Below are positions 32,862-41,664 of a stretch of DNA of 64,000 nucleotides, piece after piece. Source of the stretch: Planctomycetota bacterium (GTDB lineage Bacteria; Planctomycetota; SZUA-567; H5-PLA8); assembly GCA_016200135.1 (NCBI GenBank), contig JACQFI010000129.1, positions 1 through 64,000 on the forward strand, written 5' to 3'. The translations under genes were made by a program, and so were the position numbers. How positions within the stretch are numbered: the stretch's first letter is position 1; each line of letters opens with the position of its first letter. Under the pieces are notes generated by a model. The model was not told where the DNA came from and ran no database searches. It saw only the letters and a list, made by a program, of their open reading frames with translations.

Positions 32862-35569
32862 ACCCTGTTGTGCGCCGCTCCCGCTTTTTCCGTGTCTGCG
32901 GTGTTCTCCGCCGCCCGGTCCGTGGGCAGCCAGACGGAGAACGTCGTCCCCCTCCCTTGCCGGCTCTCGACATGGATCATGCCTTCGTGCGCCTGGACGA
33001 TGCGCGCGACGATCGCCAGGCCCAGGCCGGTCCCGCTCGGCTTGGTGGTGAAGAAGGGTTCGAAGATCTGCCCGCGAACGTCCTCCGGCATTCCGTGGCC
33101 GGTGTCGGAAATCTCGATACAGACGCCCGGCCGATCCACGCGCCCCGACACGGCTTTGGGGTCCATATGCTGGACCTGATGCAGGTATTGCGGCTTCAGC
33201 CGGATCGCAACCTTTTTATCGGCGCAGCCGTCGAGCGCCTGCAACGCATTGACGCCCAGGTTGAGGAAGATCTGGCGGAGTTGCTCGGCGTCGGCCAGGA
33301 ACGACTTCACTTCCTCGGGCTCCTCGATGCGAATCTCGATGTCCTTTGCTTCCGGCCGCGCGATCAGCATCATGCGCAGGTCCGCCAGGATCTGCGCGAT
33401 ATCCACCGGCGCCAGTTTCGGCGGACGCGTGCGCGCGTAGCGCAGGAAGTCCGTGATGATCTGGTCCAGCCGGTCGGACTCCGAGAGCACGATGTCGATC
33501 AGGATCTTCTTGCTCTCGGGAATCTCCACCGACCGCGCGATCTCCTGCACCGCGCCGCGAATGGAGGCCAGCGGATTGCGAATCTCGTGCGCGATCGTCG
33601 CCGAGATCTGCCCCATCGCGTCGATGCGTTCCTTGTGCTTGAAGAACTCCTCCATCTTCTTTTCGGCGGTGATGTCGTCGAGCACCACGATGATGCCGCG
33701 GATCTGCCCGTCCTGCTCCAGCACCGGAATCAGCCGGACTTCAAAGGGAATGATCATCCCGTCCGGGCGGCGGTGGGAGATCTCCAGGCGCCGGCCCGAG
33801 ACTTCCGCCAGCGCCTTGGCCGCGTTGTCGTCCACGGTCTCGCCCAGCAGTTCCCGCACCGGCTTGCCGGCGAGGTCCTGGTCCGTCATCAGGAGTTTGC
33901 GCAGTTCCTGGTTGTGGTAGAGCAGTTTGCGGTCGGGGCTGGCCACCAGAATGCCTTCGCCGATGCCTTCCAGGACCTCGTGATGCAGCAGCCGCGCCAC
34001 GGCCAGCCGTTGTGAGAGGTTACCGGCCAGCACCGCCACGAGAAAGAACGCGCAGATCGGGAGCAGCAGCAGGCGCACGTAGTCGAGCAGGGCCATCGTG
34101 CGGAATTTCCGCATCTGGGCATCCGTCATCTGAATCAGGTAGGTATCGGGGATCTGCCCAAGGCCATACAGCAAGGTCAGCAGGCTGAAAAAAGTCGCCG
34201 CGCACGCCGCCACCAGCAGCGCGCCACGCCAGGAGAGCACGAACGCCGCGGCCACGATGGAAACGAGATAGAGCGTCACGAACGGGCTGTCCACGCCGCC
34301 GGTATGATAGACGAGCGCCGAGATCAGTCCGACATCGACCAGAATCTGCAAGTGCGCCAGCTTCGACGCCGTCTGCGGATTGCGCAGCGCGATGATGTAC
34401 AGGATGGTCAGGAGCAGGACGATGATCACCACCAGGCCCTGCGGGCGCCAATAGAGCGGCACCGCCGGCGCGGCCTTGCGCGCGCGTACGTCCGCCTGCC
34501 AATAAGAACCCCGCAACGCCGCTTTGTGGCCGACGAGCGTGGCCAACTCCGCGCCGGACCGCGTGTCCCACACATGGATCAGTTTGTCGCCGGTCCCGCT
34601 GGCGGCGCGCGCGGCATCCGGGGTCAGCGCCACGGCAAGGACCTCGTCCGTATGCTCGCCAAAAACGTACAGTTCCCGGGCCTTTTCCACGCTCCACAGG
34701 GTGAGTTTGCGGTCGCTGCCGCCGGTTATGAAGTGAAGATTGTCCTGCGCAAAGGCGATGGCATTGGCGTGCCCATCGGGCACTTCGGTAAAGCGCACAA
34801 AGGCGCGTTTCTGAAGATCCATGAGCCCGATCGAGCGGCCCGCCACCACAAGCCAGTGGCGATCGGGGGAGACCGCGGCCGCATTGGCCATGCGGACGGG
34901 AGAGGCCAGTTCCTCGCTCTCGGGCTTGAGCGTGCCGGTATTCCAGAACCGTACCAAACCATCCTGGCTGACCGTGACCACGCTCGCATCTCCGGGCAGG
35001 AAAGCGGCAAAGACCAGACTTTTGGCCTCCTCGCCGGCCTCGCGGAGGCTCGTCCCGGACCCGGCATCCCAAACCCGCAAACCGCTCTCGCCTCCGCAGG
35101 TCAGTAGACGCTGGCCGTCCGCCGACCAAGCCACGCTCCGCACGCCGTGGTCGCGCATGGATATCGTCGTCAGGAGCTTTCCACCGTCCACCTGGAAGAC
35201 GCGCGCCGTCTTGTCGTCGCCGGCGGAAGCGATGCGCTTGCCGTCCGGGCTCAGTTCGATAGTCCGAATGATGTCGCCGTGACCTTCCAGCGCGCCCAGC
35301 CGGTCGGCTTCAGAGTCCGCGTCCCATTCCCGCAACGTCGCGTCGCTGCCGCCGGAAAGCAGAAGTTTTCCGTCTGCGGAATAGGCCAGCGCCGTGACCT
35401 CGCCTCCGCTGGTCAAGACATGCCGAAAGACTCCGGGCATGCGGGTGGCGTTCGATTCCTGCATGAGCAGAATGGCGAGCGAGATGGTTGCAAAGAGAAG
35501 ACGCAAGACGATCAGCGTACGGTTGCCCCGTATCGTGCGCTGATGGCTTTCAACCAATGTTTCAAGCAC
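32858..35569 (-). CDS. PilS-like histidine kinase with N-terminal WD40 propeller
   Basis: This is a 903-residue protein. A first membrane helix (about 20-37) is followed by about seven WD40-type repeats (48-350), with recognisable GHxDI and W-D endings such as LREWDADS, IHVWDTRSG and TLWSVEK. A second membrane block of about six helices (375-540) matches PilS-type sensors, including YHTGGVDSPFVTLYLVSI. A PAS domain (530-640), HisKA with H661 (AHEIRNP) and HATPase with GTGLGLAIV near 846 complete it. If the first helix is an anchor, the propeller lies outside the cytoplasm as a sensor. PilS proteins normally lack WD40 repeats, so this fusion is unusual. The partner is the overlapping pilR. Confidence 0.85.
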   Translation of the reverse strand: MLETLVESHQRTIRGNRTLIVLRLLFATISLAILLMQESNATRMPGVFRHVLTSGGEVTALAYSADGKLLLSGGSDATLREWDADSEADRLGALEGHGDIIRTIELSPDGKRIASAGDDKTARVFQVDGGKLLTTISMRDHGVRSVAWSADGQRLLTCGGESGLRVWDAGSGTSLREAGEEAKSLVFAAFLPGDASVVTVSQDGLVRFWNTGTLKPESEELASPVRMANAAAVSPDRHWLVVAGRSIGLMDLQKRAFVRFTEVPDGHANAIAFAQDNLHFITGGSDRKLTLWSVEKARELYVFGEHTDEVLAVALTPDAARAASGTGDKLIHVWDTRSGAELATLVGHKAALRGSYWQADVRARKAAPAVPLYWRPQGLVVIIVLLLTILYIIALRNPQTASKLAHLQILVDVGLISALVYHTGGVDSPFVTLYLVSIVAAAFVLSWRGALLVAACAATFFSLLTLLYGLGQIPDTYLIQMTDAQMRKFRTMALLDYVRLLLLPICAFFLVAVLAGNLSQRLAVARLLHHEVLEGIGEGILVASPDRKLLYHNQELRKLLMTDQDLAGKPVRELLGETVDDNAAKALAEVSGRRLEISHRRPDGMIIPFEVRLIPVLEQDGQIRGIIVVLDDITAEKKMEEFFKHKERIDAMGQISATIAHEIRNPLASIRGAVQEIARSVEIPESKKILIDIVLSESDRLDQIITDFLRYARTRPPKLAPVDIAQILADLRMMLIARPEAKDIEIRIEEPEEVKSFLADAEQLRQIFLNLGVNALQALDGCADKKVAIRLKPQYLHQVQHMDPKAVSGRVDRPGVCIEISDTGHGMPEDVRGQIFEPFFTTKPSGTGLGLAIVARIVQAHEGMIHVESRQGRGTTFSVWLPTDRAAENTADTEKAGAAHNRV

Positions 35570-35613
35570 CCAAGGAATCTCCCTGGAGGTAGGCCGAGTT
35601 CTATAGGGATAAG

Positions 35614-35650
35614 GATCCGGCCGGGAAACCCGTTGATCCCGGCCGGGATC
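35614..35650 (-). terminator. GC-rich hairpin between pilC and the kinase gene
   Basis: GATCCGGCCGGG (35614-35625) pairs with CCCGGCCGGGATC (35638-35650), with one bulged base, around a 12-base loop. No T-run follows on either strand, so it may only reduce readthrough from pilC into the kinase gene or protect the mRNA end. Confidence 0.5.
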
Positions 35651-35681
35651 GCAACCTGTTCGCCAGGATGTTCGCCCGCGG

Positions 35682-36851
35682 TTACTTCCTGCGCAAGGCC
35701 TCCTGGATCTTGAAGATAGGCAGGAAGACCGACAGCACGATGCCGCCTACGATGACACCCATGACGCCGATCATCAAGGGCTCGATCAACGAAGTCAGCG
35801 ACTCGACCATGGCCTCGACCTGTTGATCGTAGAATTCCGAGATCTTCTCCAGCAGTTGTTCCAACGCGCCGGACTTTTCGCCGATCGCGATCATGCGCAC
35901 CACCATCGGCGGAAAGACGGGCGAATCCGCCAGCGGCTTGGCCAGGTTTTCGCCTTGGCGAATCGATTCGCGCGCGTTGGCCACGGCCTCTTCGACCACG
36001 CGGTTACCCGCCGTCGCGGATACGATTTCCAGCGCGCCCAGAATGGGGACGCCCGAGCGCAGCAGCGTGGCGAAGGTTTTCGAGAAACGCGAGAGCGCAA
36101 TCTTCTGCATCAGTTCGCCGAAGACCGGCATCTTGAGCATCATCCGGTCCCAAGTGTATCCGCCCGAATCCGTGGACTTCCACCATTTAATCAGCAGGAA
36201 GATGCCCACTATAATCATGGCCGTGTGAATGAAATACTTGGTCAGAATGGAGCTGATCATCAGCACGATGCGCGTCGGCAGAGGCAAGTCGACTTTCAAC
36301 GCTTCGAAGATGCCTTGGAACTTAGGGATGATGAACACGAGCAGGAAGACCGTGATGCCCAAGATCATGACCAGCGAAACCACCGGGTAGGTCATGGCGC
36401 CTTTGATCTCGCGCTTCAACTGTTCCGTCGATTCCATGTACTCGGCCAAGCGCTTGAGGATCGTGTCGAGCTGGCCGGACGCTTCGCCGGCCTTAATCAT
36501 GTTCACGTAGATGCGGTCGAAAACGATCGTATGCTTGCCCAGGGCCTGGCTCAAATCGGAGCCGCTGCGCACGTCTTCGATGATTTTCTGGCATACCAGC
36601 TTGAACCCAGGGTCTTCAGCCTGCTCTTCCAGAATGTCCAGACACTCGAGTACGGGGATGCCCGCGCCGATCATCGTCGAGAACTGGCGCGTGAAGATCG
36701 CCAGACCTTCGCCGCCGATTCGCGGCTTGTTGCCGCCGATATTGATATTCCAAGGGCTCTTCTTGGCCTCTCCCTTGCCGGGCATGGAGGCCGCCTTGCC
36801 CGCCGGACCGGCGGCGCGGGTTGCTTCTTGGGTCGCAGGTGAAGTTGCCAT
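35682..36851 (-). CDS. pilC: Type IV pilus inner-membrane platform protein
   Basis: The product has 389 residues, close to the family size of about 400. Two GspF domains are visible: residues 50-175 (FTRQFSTMIGAGIPVLECL) and 255-385 (FSKTFATLLRSGVPILGAL). Each is followed by membrane helices, three in all (about 168-190, 205-230, 355-380). The second repeat carries the hallmark GEKSGALEQLLEKI. PilC is the membrane hub that lets the PilB and PilT motors add or remove pilin. The first 50 residues are Ala/Gly/Lys-rich. It lies 27 bp downstream of pilB. Confidence 0.95.
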   Translation of the reverse strand: MATSPATQEATRAAGPAGKAASMPGKGEAKKSPWNINIGGNKPRIGGEGLAIFTRQFSTMIGAGIPVLECLDILEEQAEDPGFKLVCQKIIEDVRSGSDLSQALGKHTIVFDRIYVNMIKAGEASGQLDTILKRLAEYMESTEQLKREIKGAMTYPVVSLVMILGITVFLLVFIIPKFQGIFEALKVDLPLPTRIVLMISSILTKYFIHTAMIIVGIFLLIKWWKSTDSGGYTWDRMMLKMPVFGELMQKIALSRFSKTFATLLRSGVPILGALEIVSATAGNRVVEEAVANARESIRQGENLAKPLADSPVFPPMVVRMIAIGEKSGALEQLLEKISEFYDQQVEAMVESLTSLIEPLMIGVMGVIVGGIVLSVFLPIFKIQEALRRK

Positions 36852-36878
36852 CTCTAGTCTCCAGCCGTCGCGGTTCGG

Positions 36879-38597
36879 TTAGACTTCGTCTTGCGTCATC
36901 GCCAGCACTTCTTCGATCGAGGTCTTTCCACGGGTCGAATTCAGCAGCGCGCAGCGGCGCAGCGTGATCATATCCTGTTCGAGCGCCTTGCCGCGGATAT
37001 CCAGCGCCGAACCGCCGCCGATCACCACGCGCCGGATATCTTCACGCATGCGCATCGTTTCCAGGATCGCGAAGCGGCCCTTGTAGCCTGCGTTGCAGCG
37101 CCCGCAACCCTTGGCCCGGTGGAACTGTCCGGACTCGATCTCGTCTTCCTTGATGCCCACTTCCAGCAGGCGCTCCCGCGGCGGAACGTACTTCTCGCGG
37201 CATTCCAGGCACAGCTTACGCAACAGACGCTGCGCCGCGACCATGATCACGGAACTCGCCACCATGAACGGGTCGATACCCATGTCCACGAGACGCGTAA
37301 TCGTGCTCGGTGCGTCGTTCGTGTGCAGCGTAGAGAGCACCAAGTGGCCGGTCAAGGCGGCCTTGACCGCGATCTCCGCGGTCTCCTTATCGCGGATTTC
37401 GCCGATCATCACCGTGTCGGGGTCCTGGCGCAGGATCGAGCGCAGGGCCGCGGCAAAGGTCAGCCCGCGCTTCTCGCTCACCGGCACCTGGTTCACGCCG
37501 TCCAACTGATATTCGACGGGGTCTTCGACGGTCGTAATGTTGTCTTCGATGCTCAGCACTTCGCGCACCGACGAGTACAGCGTCGTGGACTTGCCAGAGC
37601 CCGTCGGTCCGGTGACCAGCAACATTCCGTACGGCTGCTTGACCGCCCACTTGAAGTCTTCCAGCGCCTGCTTCTCGAAGCCCAGGCTTTCGAGCGAGAG
37701 CGAGAGGCCGGAGGAGTCCAGGATACGAATACACACTTTCTCGCCATGGACCATCGGCAGGATGGATACGCGGAAGTCCACTTGCCGGCCCTTTACGCGC
37801 ATCTGGTACTTGCCGTCCTGGGGCTTGCGCCTTTCCGCGATGTCCATGCTCGCCATGATCTTGATACGCGAGACGATGGCGGGGTGCAATTTTTTCGGGG
37901 GCGAGACCGCTTCCTGGCAGGCACCGTCGATGCGGTACCGTACGCGCAGCTTCCGCTCGAAGGGCTCGATGTGAATGTCGGACGCCTTCTGCTCGATCGC
38001 CTGCATGATCAGCAGGTTCACCAGCTTCACAACGGGCGAGCCTTCCGACTTCAAGTCCGCGGACAGGTCCAGTTCGTCGTCTTCCGCCGCCTCAGTCAGT
38101 TGCAGGTCGCCGGTGCTGTCGGTGCCCGAGAGCAACTGGTCCATCTGCTCGCCGGTGTCCACTTCTTCCGTGAAGGCGTTCTTGATGGCTTTCTTGAGCG
38201 CCACGTCGGTGGAGATCACCGGGACGATCTCGCAGCCCGTCACGATCTTGACGTCGTCCAGGATCAGCACGTCGAACGGGTTGGCCACGGCTACGGTCAG
38301 AATCTTGCCCAGCTTCGAGATCGGCAGCACTTGGTACGATTTGCATTGCTCCTCAGTGAGCTTCTCCAAAGCCATCGGATTGGGTTTTACCTTATCCAGG
38401 TTGATCGGGTGCAGATTCATCTCGGAAGAGATCGCCGAGACGATGTCGTCTTCCAGGCAGATCTTCTTGTCCAGGATGGCCTCGGTCAGCGACTGATTGT
38501 TGCGCTCCGACTCGACGAGCAGGTTTTCCTTCTGCTCTTCGGTCAGCAAGCTGCACTTGGTCAGGATCGCGCTCAGCTTCTTGTCGAACTTGGCCAT
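36879..38597 (-). CDS. pilB: Type IV pilus extension ATPase
   Basis: The product has 572 residues, typical for PilB/GspE. The N-terminal MshEN domain covers residues 1-150. The ATPase core has Walker A GPTGSGKS at about 329-336, an Asp box (TVEDPVEYQ), Walker B (IGEIRDKETAE) and a His box (STLHTNDA). The tetracysteine zinc site typical of GspE/PilB is present in the C-terminal part (CLECREKY ... GCGRCNAGY). The enzyme hydrolyses ATP to drive pilus extension. It lies 13 bp after the stand-alone MshEN gene and before pilC. Confidence 0.95.
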   Translation of the reverse strand: MAKFDKKLSAILTKCSLLTEEQKENLLVESERNNQSLTEAILDKKICLEDDIVSAISSEMNLHPINLDKVKPNPMALEKLTEEQCKSYQVLPISKLGKILTVAVANPFDVLILDDVKIVTGCEIVPVISTDVALKKAIKNAFTEEVDTGEQMDQLLSGTDSTGDLQLTEAAEDDELDLSADLKSEGSPVVKLVNLLIMQAIEQKASDIHIEPFERKLRVRYRIDGACQEAVSPPKKLHPAIVSRIKIMASMDIAERRKPQDGKYQMRVKGRQVDFRVSILPMVHGEKVCIRILDSSGLSLSLESLGFEKQALEDFKWAVKQPYGMLLVTGPTGSGKSTTLYSSVREVLSIEDNITTVEDPVEYQLDGVNQVPVSEKRGLTFAAALRSILRQDPDTVMIGEIRDKETAEIAVKAALTGHLVLSTLHTNDAPSTITRLVDMGIDPFMVASSVIMVAAQRLLRKLCLECREKYVPPRERLLEVGIKEDEIESGQFHRAKGCGRCNAGYKGRFAILETMRMREDIRRVVIGGGSALDIRGKALEQDMITLRRCALLNSTRGKTSIEEVLAMTQDEV

Positions 38598-38610
38598 GGG
38601 TTCAATGCTC

Positions 38611-39600
38611 CTACTTCTTCAGGAATCCGAGCAGACCGCCCTTCGGCACTCCGGGAGCCGCGGCCGTTCCGCTCTCTCCGGGTTTCTTCGCGCTTTCTTG
38701 TTTCTCATCCGGCGTCGCCGCCGTACCGCCCGCCGGACTGCCGGGAATCGATTTCTTGAGCCCCGAAGCGCCCGCCGGCGGCTTGCCACCCGCGAACGCC
38801 GAGATCCTGCCGCTGGCGCCCGTGGAGGGCAAGCGCGCGGAGGACGAACCCGTTGGCGCTCCCGCTGCGGGCGCGGCCTGCTGCACCACCGGAGCTTTCA
38901 CGGGCGCGGGCTTCACAGGCGCTTTCAGCGAACCTTCCACCGCCGCCAGCGCCTCTTCCAGCACCGAAGACGAGGAGCCCGTCACCGCGTTCACCGCGGC
39001 GGCCATATCGTTCGCTTCTTCGGCGGGTGCTTTCGCAGCGGCAGCCTTCCCCGCGGTGGGCGCTTTCGCGGCGGCAGGAGCCGCCACTTCGTTGTTGAGC
39101 AGCAGGTTGCCAAGGCTCGAGAGTTCGTCCGCGGGCTTGCCCTCTTCCTTCTTGCGGTCCTTGAAGTTCTTCTGAATCGACTCGTAGATGTCCTTCCACG
39201 TGCCCACGTACTGGCAGACCCGGCAGCCGCTCAGGCGTTCCAGTTCGTCCAGCACGTCGTGGTTCATCAGGCCCGAACCGACGATCACCAGCACATTGCC
39301 GATCTTGTCGATGGGCAGGAACTGGTACTCGCGCAGAATGGATTCCGGGAACAGGTCGAAGATATTCTTCCCGATGTTGTACTGCTCGATGGAGATGTAG
39401 GGCAGCCCGAACTGCTGAGAGATCGTGGAGGCGATCGCGTCTTCGGTGACGAACCCAAGCTTGACCAGGGCCTCGCCCAGGAAAAGGTTCGACTTGCGCT
39501 GTTCCACCAGCGCCAGCTTAACCTGATCCTCCGTAACCAGCCCCTCGGCGCGCAACAGCTCGCCCAGGCGCCGCTTGGTCATTCGCGTTACACGCGCCAC
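38611..39600 (-). CDS. Stand-alone MshEN-domain protein with Ala/Pro-rich tail
   Basis: The product has 329 residues from GTG 39600, supported by AGAGGG seven bases upstream; ATG 39582 is an alternative. Residues 5-150 form a MshEN domain (KRRLGELLRAEGLVTEDQVKLAL and GKNIFDLFPESILREYQFLP), the domain found at the N-terminus of PilB/MshE motors that can bind cyclic di-GMP. There is no ATPase domain. Instead a 180-residue tail of Ala, Pro, Lys, Gly and Ser follows, with a short hydrophobic end (LLGFLKK). Placed between pilT and pilB, it may be a c-di-GMP-responsive regulator of the motors. The ligand is inferred from the domain family only. Confidence 0.8.
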   Translation of the reverse strand: MARVTRMTKRRLGELLRAEGLVTEDQVKLALVEQRKSNLFLGEALVKLGFVTEDAIASTISQQFGLPYISIEQYNIGKNIFDLFPESILREYQFLPIDKIGNVLVIVGSGLMNHDVLDELERLSGCRVCQYVGTWKDIYESIQKNFKDRKKEEGKPADELSSLGNLLLNNEVAAPAAAKAPTAGKAAAAKAPAEEANDMAAAVNAVTGSSSSVLEEALAAVEGSLKAPVKPAPVKAPVVQQAAPAAGAPTGSSSARLPSTGASGRISAFAGGKPPAGASGLKKSIPGSPAGGTAATPDEKQESAKKPGESGTAAAPGVPKGGLLGFLKK

Positions 39601-39658
39601 GGTTCGACCCTCTGAACTCCATCTGCCTGCGCGGGTACGCCCCCGCGCCGGAAAAGGC

Positions 39659-40723
39659 CTAGCCCTTCTCGAACATCTTCTTGAGGTCTTCCGGATTGTG
39701 CGAATAGCCGAACGCATCCTTGTTGGTGATCTTGCCCGTGCGGTACAGGTCGAAGAGCGACTGGTTCATCGTCTTCATGCCCAACTTGCCGCCGGTCTGG
39801 ATCGACGAGTAGATCTGGTGGACCTTGTCGTCGCGGATGTTCGCCCGGATCGCGTCGCTCGGGAGCATGATCTCAGCGCACAGCACGCGCCCCTTGCCCT
39901 GCGCCAGCGGCAGCAGTTGCTGGCAGAAGACGCCTTCCAGCACGAACGAGAGCTGCGTACGAATCTGGTTCTGCTGCTCGGCCGGAAAGACGTCGATGAT
40001 GCGGTTGATCGTCTGCACGCAGTTCGACGTGTGCAGCGTGGCGAAGGTCAAATGGCCGGTCTCGGCCAGCGTCAGGCCCAACTCGATCGTTTCTTTGTCG
40101 CGCATTTCGCCGATCAGCACGACGTCCGGGTCCTGGCGCAGCACGTGCTTCAGCGCCTGCGCGAAACTGCGCGTATCGGGACCGACTTCACGCTGGTTCA
40201 CCAGGCACTGCTTGTTCCGGTGCACGAACTCGATGGGATCTTCGATGGTGATGATGTGGTACTGGCCGTTCGTATTGATATGATCGATCATGGCCGCGAG
40301 CGTCGTGGATTTGCCCGAACCCGTCGCGCCGGTCACCAGGATCAGGCCCTTGGGCAGGTCGCAGAGGCCGATGCAGACCTGCGACGGCACGCCCAACTGT
40401 TCGAACGTCGCGATCTCGTAGGGAATCACCCGAATGGCCGTCCCGACCGCGCCGCGCTGGTAGAAGACGTTCACGCGGAAGCGCCCGATCCCCGAGATGC
40501 CGAAGCTCATGTCGAGCTCCTTCTCGGATTCGAACTTCGCGATCTGCTCGTTGTCCAGGATCGAATAAACCAGCTTCTGCGTCATCTCGGAATCGAGGAT
40601 GTCGTACTCGAGCGGCACCAGCGCGCCGTCGATGCGAATACGCGGCGGCGAACCCGCGCTGATATGCAAGTCCGACGAACGCCGTTCCATCATGATCCGC
40701 AGCAGTTCTTCCAGTGTGACCAT
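39659..40723 (-). CDS. pilT: Type IV pilus retraction ATPase
   Basis: The product has 354 residues, normal for PilT. The N-terminal PAS-like domain (SSDLHISAGSPPRIRIDG) is followed by Walker A GATGSGKS at about 131-138, the Asp box ITIEDPIEF, Walker B VVLIGEMRD and the His box FATLHTSN. The C-terminal AIRNLIRE motif of PilT is seen as AIRANIRD, so retraction rather than extension is the likely role. It opens the minus-strand pilus run with a promoter at 40837-40864. No pilin gene is present in this window. Confidence 0.95.
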   Translation of the reverse strand: MVTLEELLRIMMERRSSDLHISAGSPPRIRIDGALVPLEYDILDSEMTQKLVYSILDNEQIAKFESEKELDMSFGISGIGRFRVNVFYQRGAVGTAIRVIPYEIATFEQLGVPSQVCIGLCDLPKGLILVTGATGSGKSTTLAAMIDHINTNGQYHIITIEDPIEFVHRNKQCLVNQREVGPDTRSFAQALKHVLRQDPDVVLIGEMRDKETIELGLTLAETGHLTFATLHTSNCVQTINRIIDVFPAEQQNQIRTQLSFVLEGVFCQQLLPLAQGKGRVLCAEIMLPSDAIRANIRDDKVHQIYSSIQTGGKLGMKTMNQSLFDLYRTGKITNKDAFGYSHNPEDLKKMFEKG

Positions 40724-40836
40724 TCGGCCTCGACTCTCGGTTTGCGCTTCTTCCAGACGCGCGCGCCTTAACTTTTTTCGGTTCGATCGCCCAACCAGAA
40801 GCCACTACCTCATTTGCACTATGTGCAAGCACCTAA

Positions 40837-40864
40837 AATCTAACACTCATGTATCGGTTGTCAA
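40837..40864 (-). promoter_or_regulatory. Sigma-70-type promoter for pilT operon with adjacent operator
   Basis: On the minus strand TTGACA (40859-40864) and TAGATT (40837-40842) are separated by 16 bp, about 115 bp upstream of the pilT start. Immediately downstream is the inverted repeat TTGCAC-TAT-GTGCAA (40814-40828), placed where a repressor would block transcription. No sigma-54 site was found, so PilR may act elsewhere, for example on the pilin gene. Confidence 0.6.
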
Positions 40865-40978
40865 GTAAGCAGTTCTGAAGGAAGTGCACAAAGGGATTCC
40901 ATGCAACCTCCAGCCTGTAGTGTGACTGGAAGGGCTACATGGATAATGCACAACTTTGGTAGTTTGGCGGACTACCGG

Positions 40979-41602
40979 CTACTCAGGAAGAATTCGAACC
41001 TTGCGGCCTTCAACCTTAAGGCGACCTGCTGCAAAGAGCCGGATAACCTCGGGATATACCTCACGTTCCGCCTCTTGAACCCGCTGCGCAAGGCGCTCGG
41101 TTGAATCGCTTTCCAGGACCGGAACGGAGCGTTGGGCGATGATGGGCCCGTGATCGTACTCGTTATCCACAAAATGAACCGTACAGCCAGCCACCTTGCA
41201 GCCGGCCTTGAGTACCGCCTCGTGGACCTTGTTGCCGTAGTAGCCCTTGCCGCCGAAGCTCGGCAGGAGGGCCGGGTGGATGTTGATCACGCGGTGCTCG
41301 TAGGCGGGTGGAATCTTTAACAGCGAGAGGAACCCCGCAAGGCACACCAGGTCCGGCTTGACGGGCTCGAGCGCGGCAAAGATCGCCTCGGAGAACTCTT
41401 CGGGCAGCACGAACCTCTTGCGCTCGACCACCGCCGTCGGCACGCCACGCGCCTTGGCGCGCTTCAGGCCATAGGCGTCCGGCCGGCTGCCGATCACCAG
41501 CGCGACCTCGGCGGGCAGCTTGCCCTGTTCTTTTAGAACAAAGAAGTTCTCCAGCGTCGTACCGGAACCGCTTAGGAGCACCGCCAGCCGCAGGTTCTTC
41601 AC
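40979..41602 (-). CDS. purN: Phosphoribosylglycinamide formyltransferase
   Basis: The product has 207 residues from a GTG start. It has the GART/PurN hallmarks: LLSGSGTTLENF at the phosphate-binding loop, NIHPALLPSFGGKGYYG with the catalytic Asn and His, and VHFVDNEYDHGPI with the catalytic Asp. It transfers a formyl group from 10-formyl-tetrahydrofolate to GAR in purine synthesis. It is transcribed towards the pilus run and is separated from pilT by 255 bp that hold the pilT promoter. Confidence 0.95.
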   Translation of the reverse strand: MKNLRLAVLLSGSGTTLENFFVLKEQGKLPAEVALVIGSRPDAYGLKRAKARGVPTAVVERKRFVLPEEFSEAIFAALEPVKPDLVCLAGFLSLLKIPPAYEHRVINIHPALLPSFGGKGYYGNKVHEAVLKAGCKVAGCTVHFVDNEYDHGPIIAQRSVPVLESDSTERLAQRVQEAEREVYPEVIRLFAAGRLKVEGRKVRILPE

Positions 41603-41664
41603 GCGTCCCCCACCCTCGCTCGTCTCTTTCTAGCACGCCGATTCTACCGCATGGCGTGTGCGTT

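Noticed and set aside
36891..38759. 622-codon plus-strand frame opposite pilB
   Set aside because: PilB motifs are complete on the other strand; the plus-strand product has no recognisable character.
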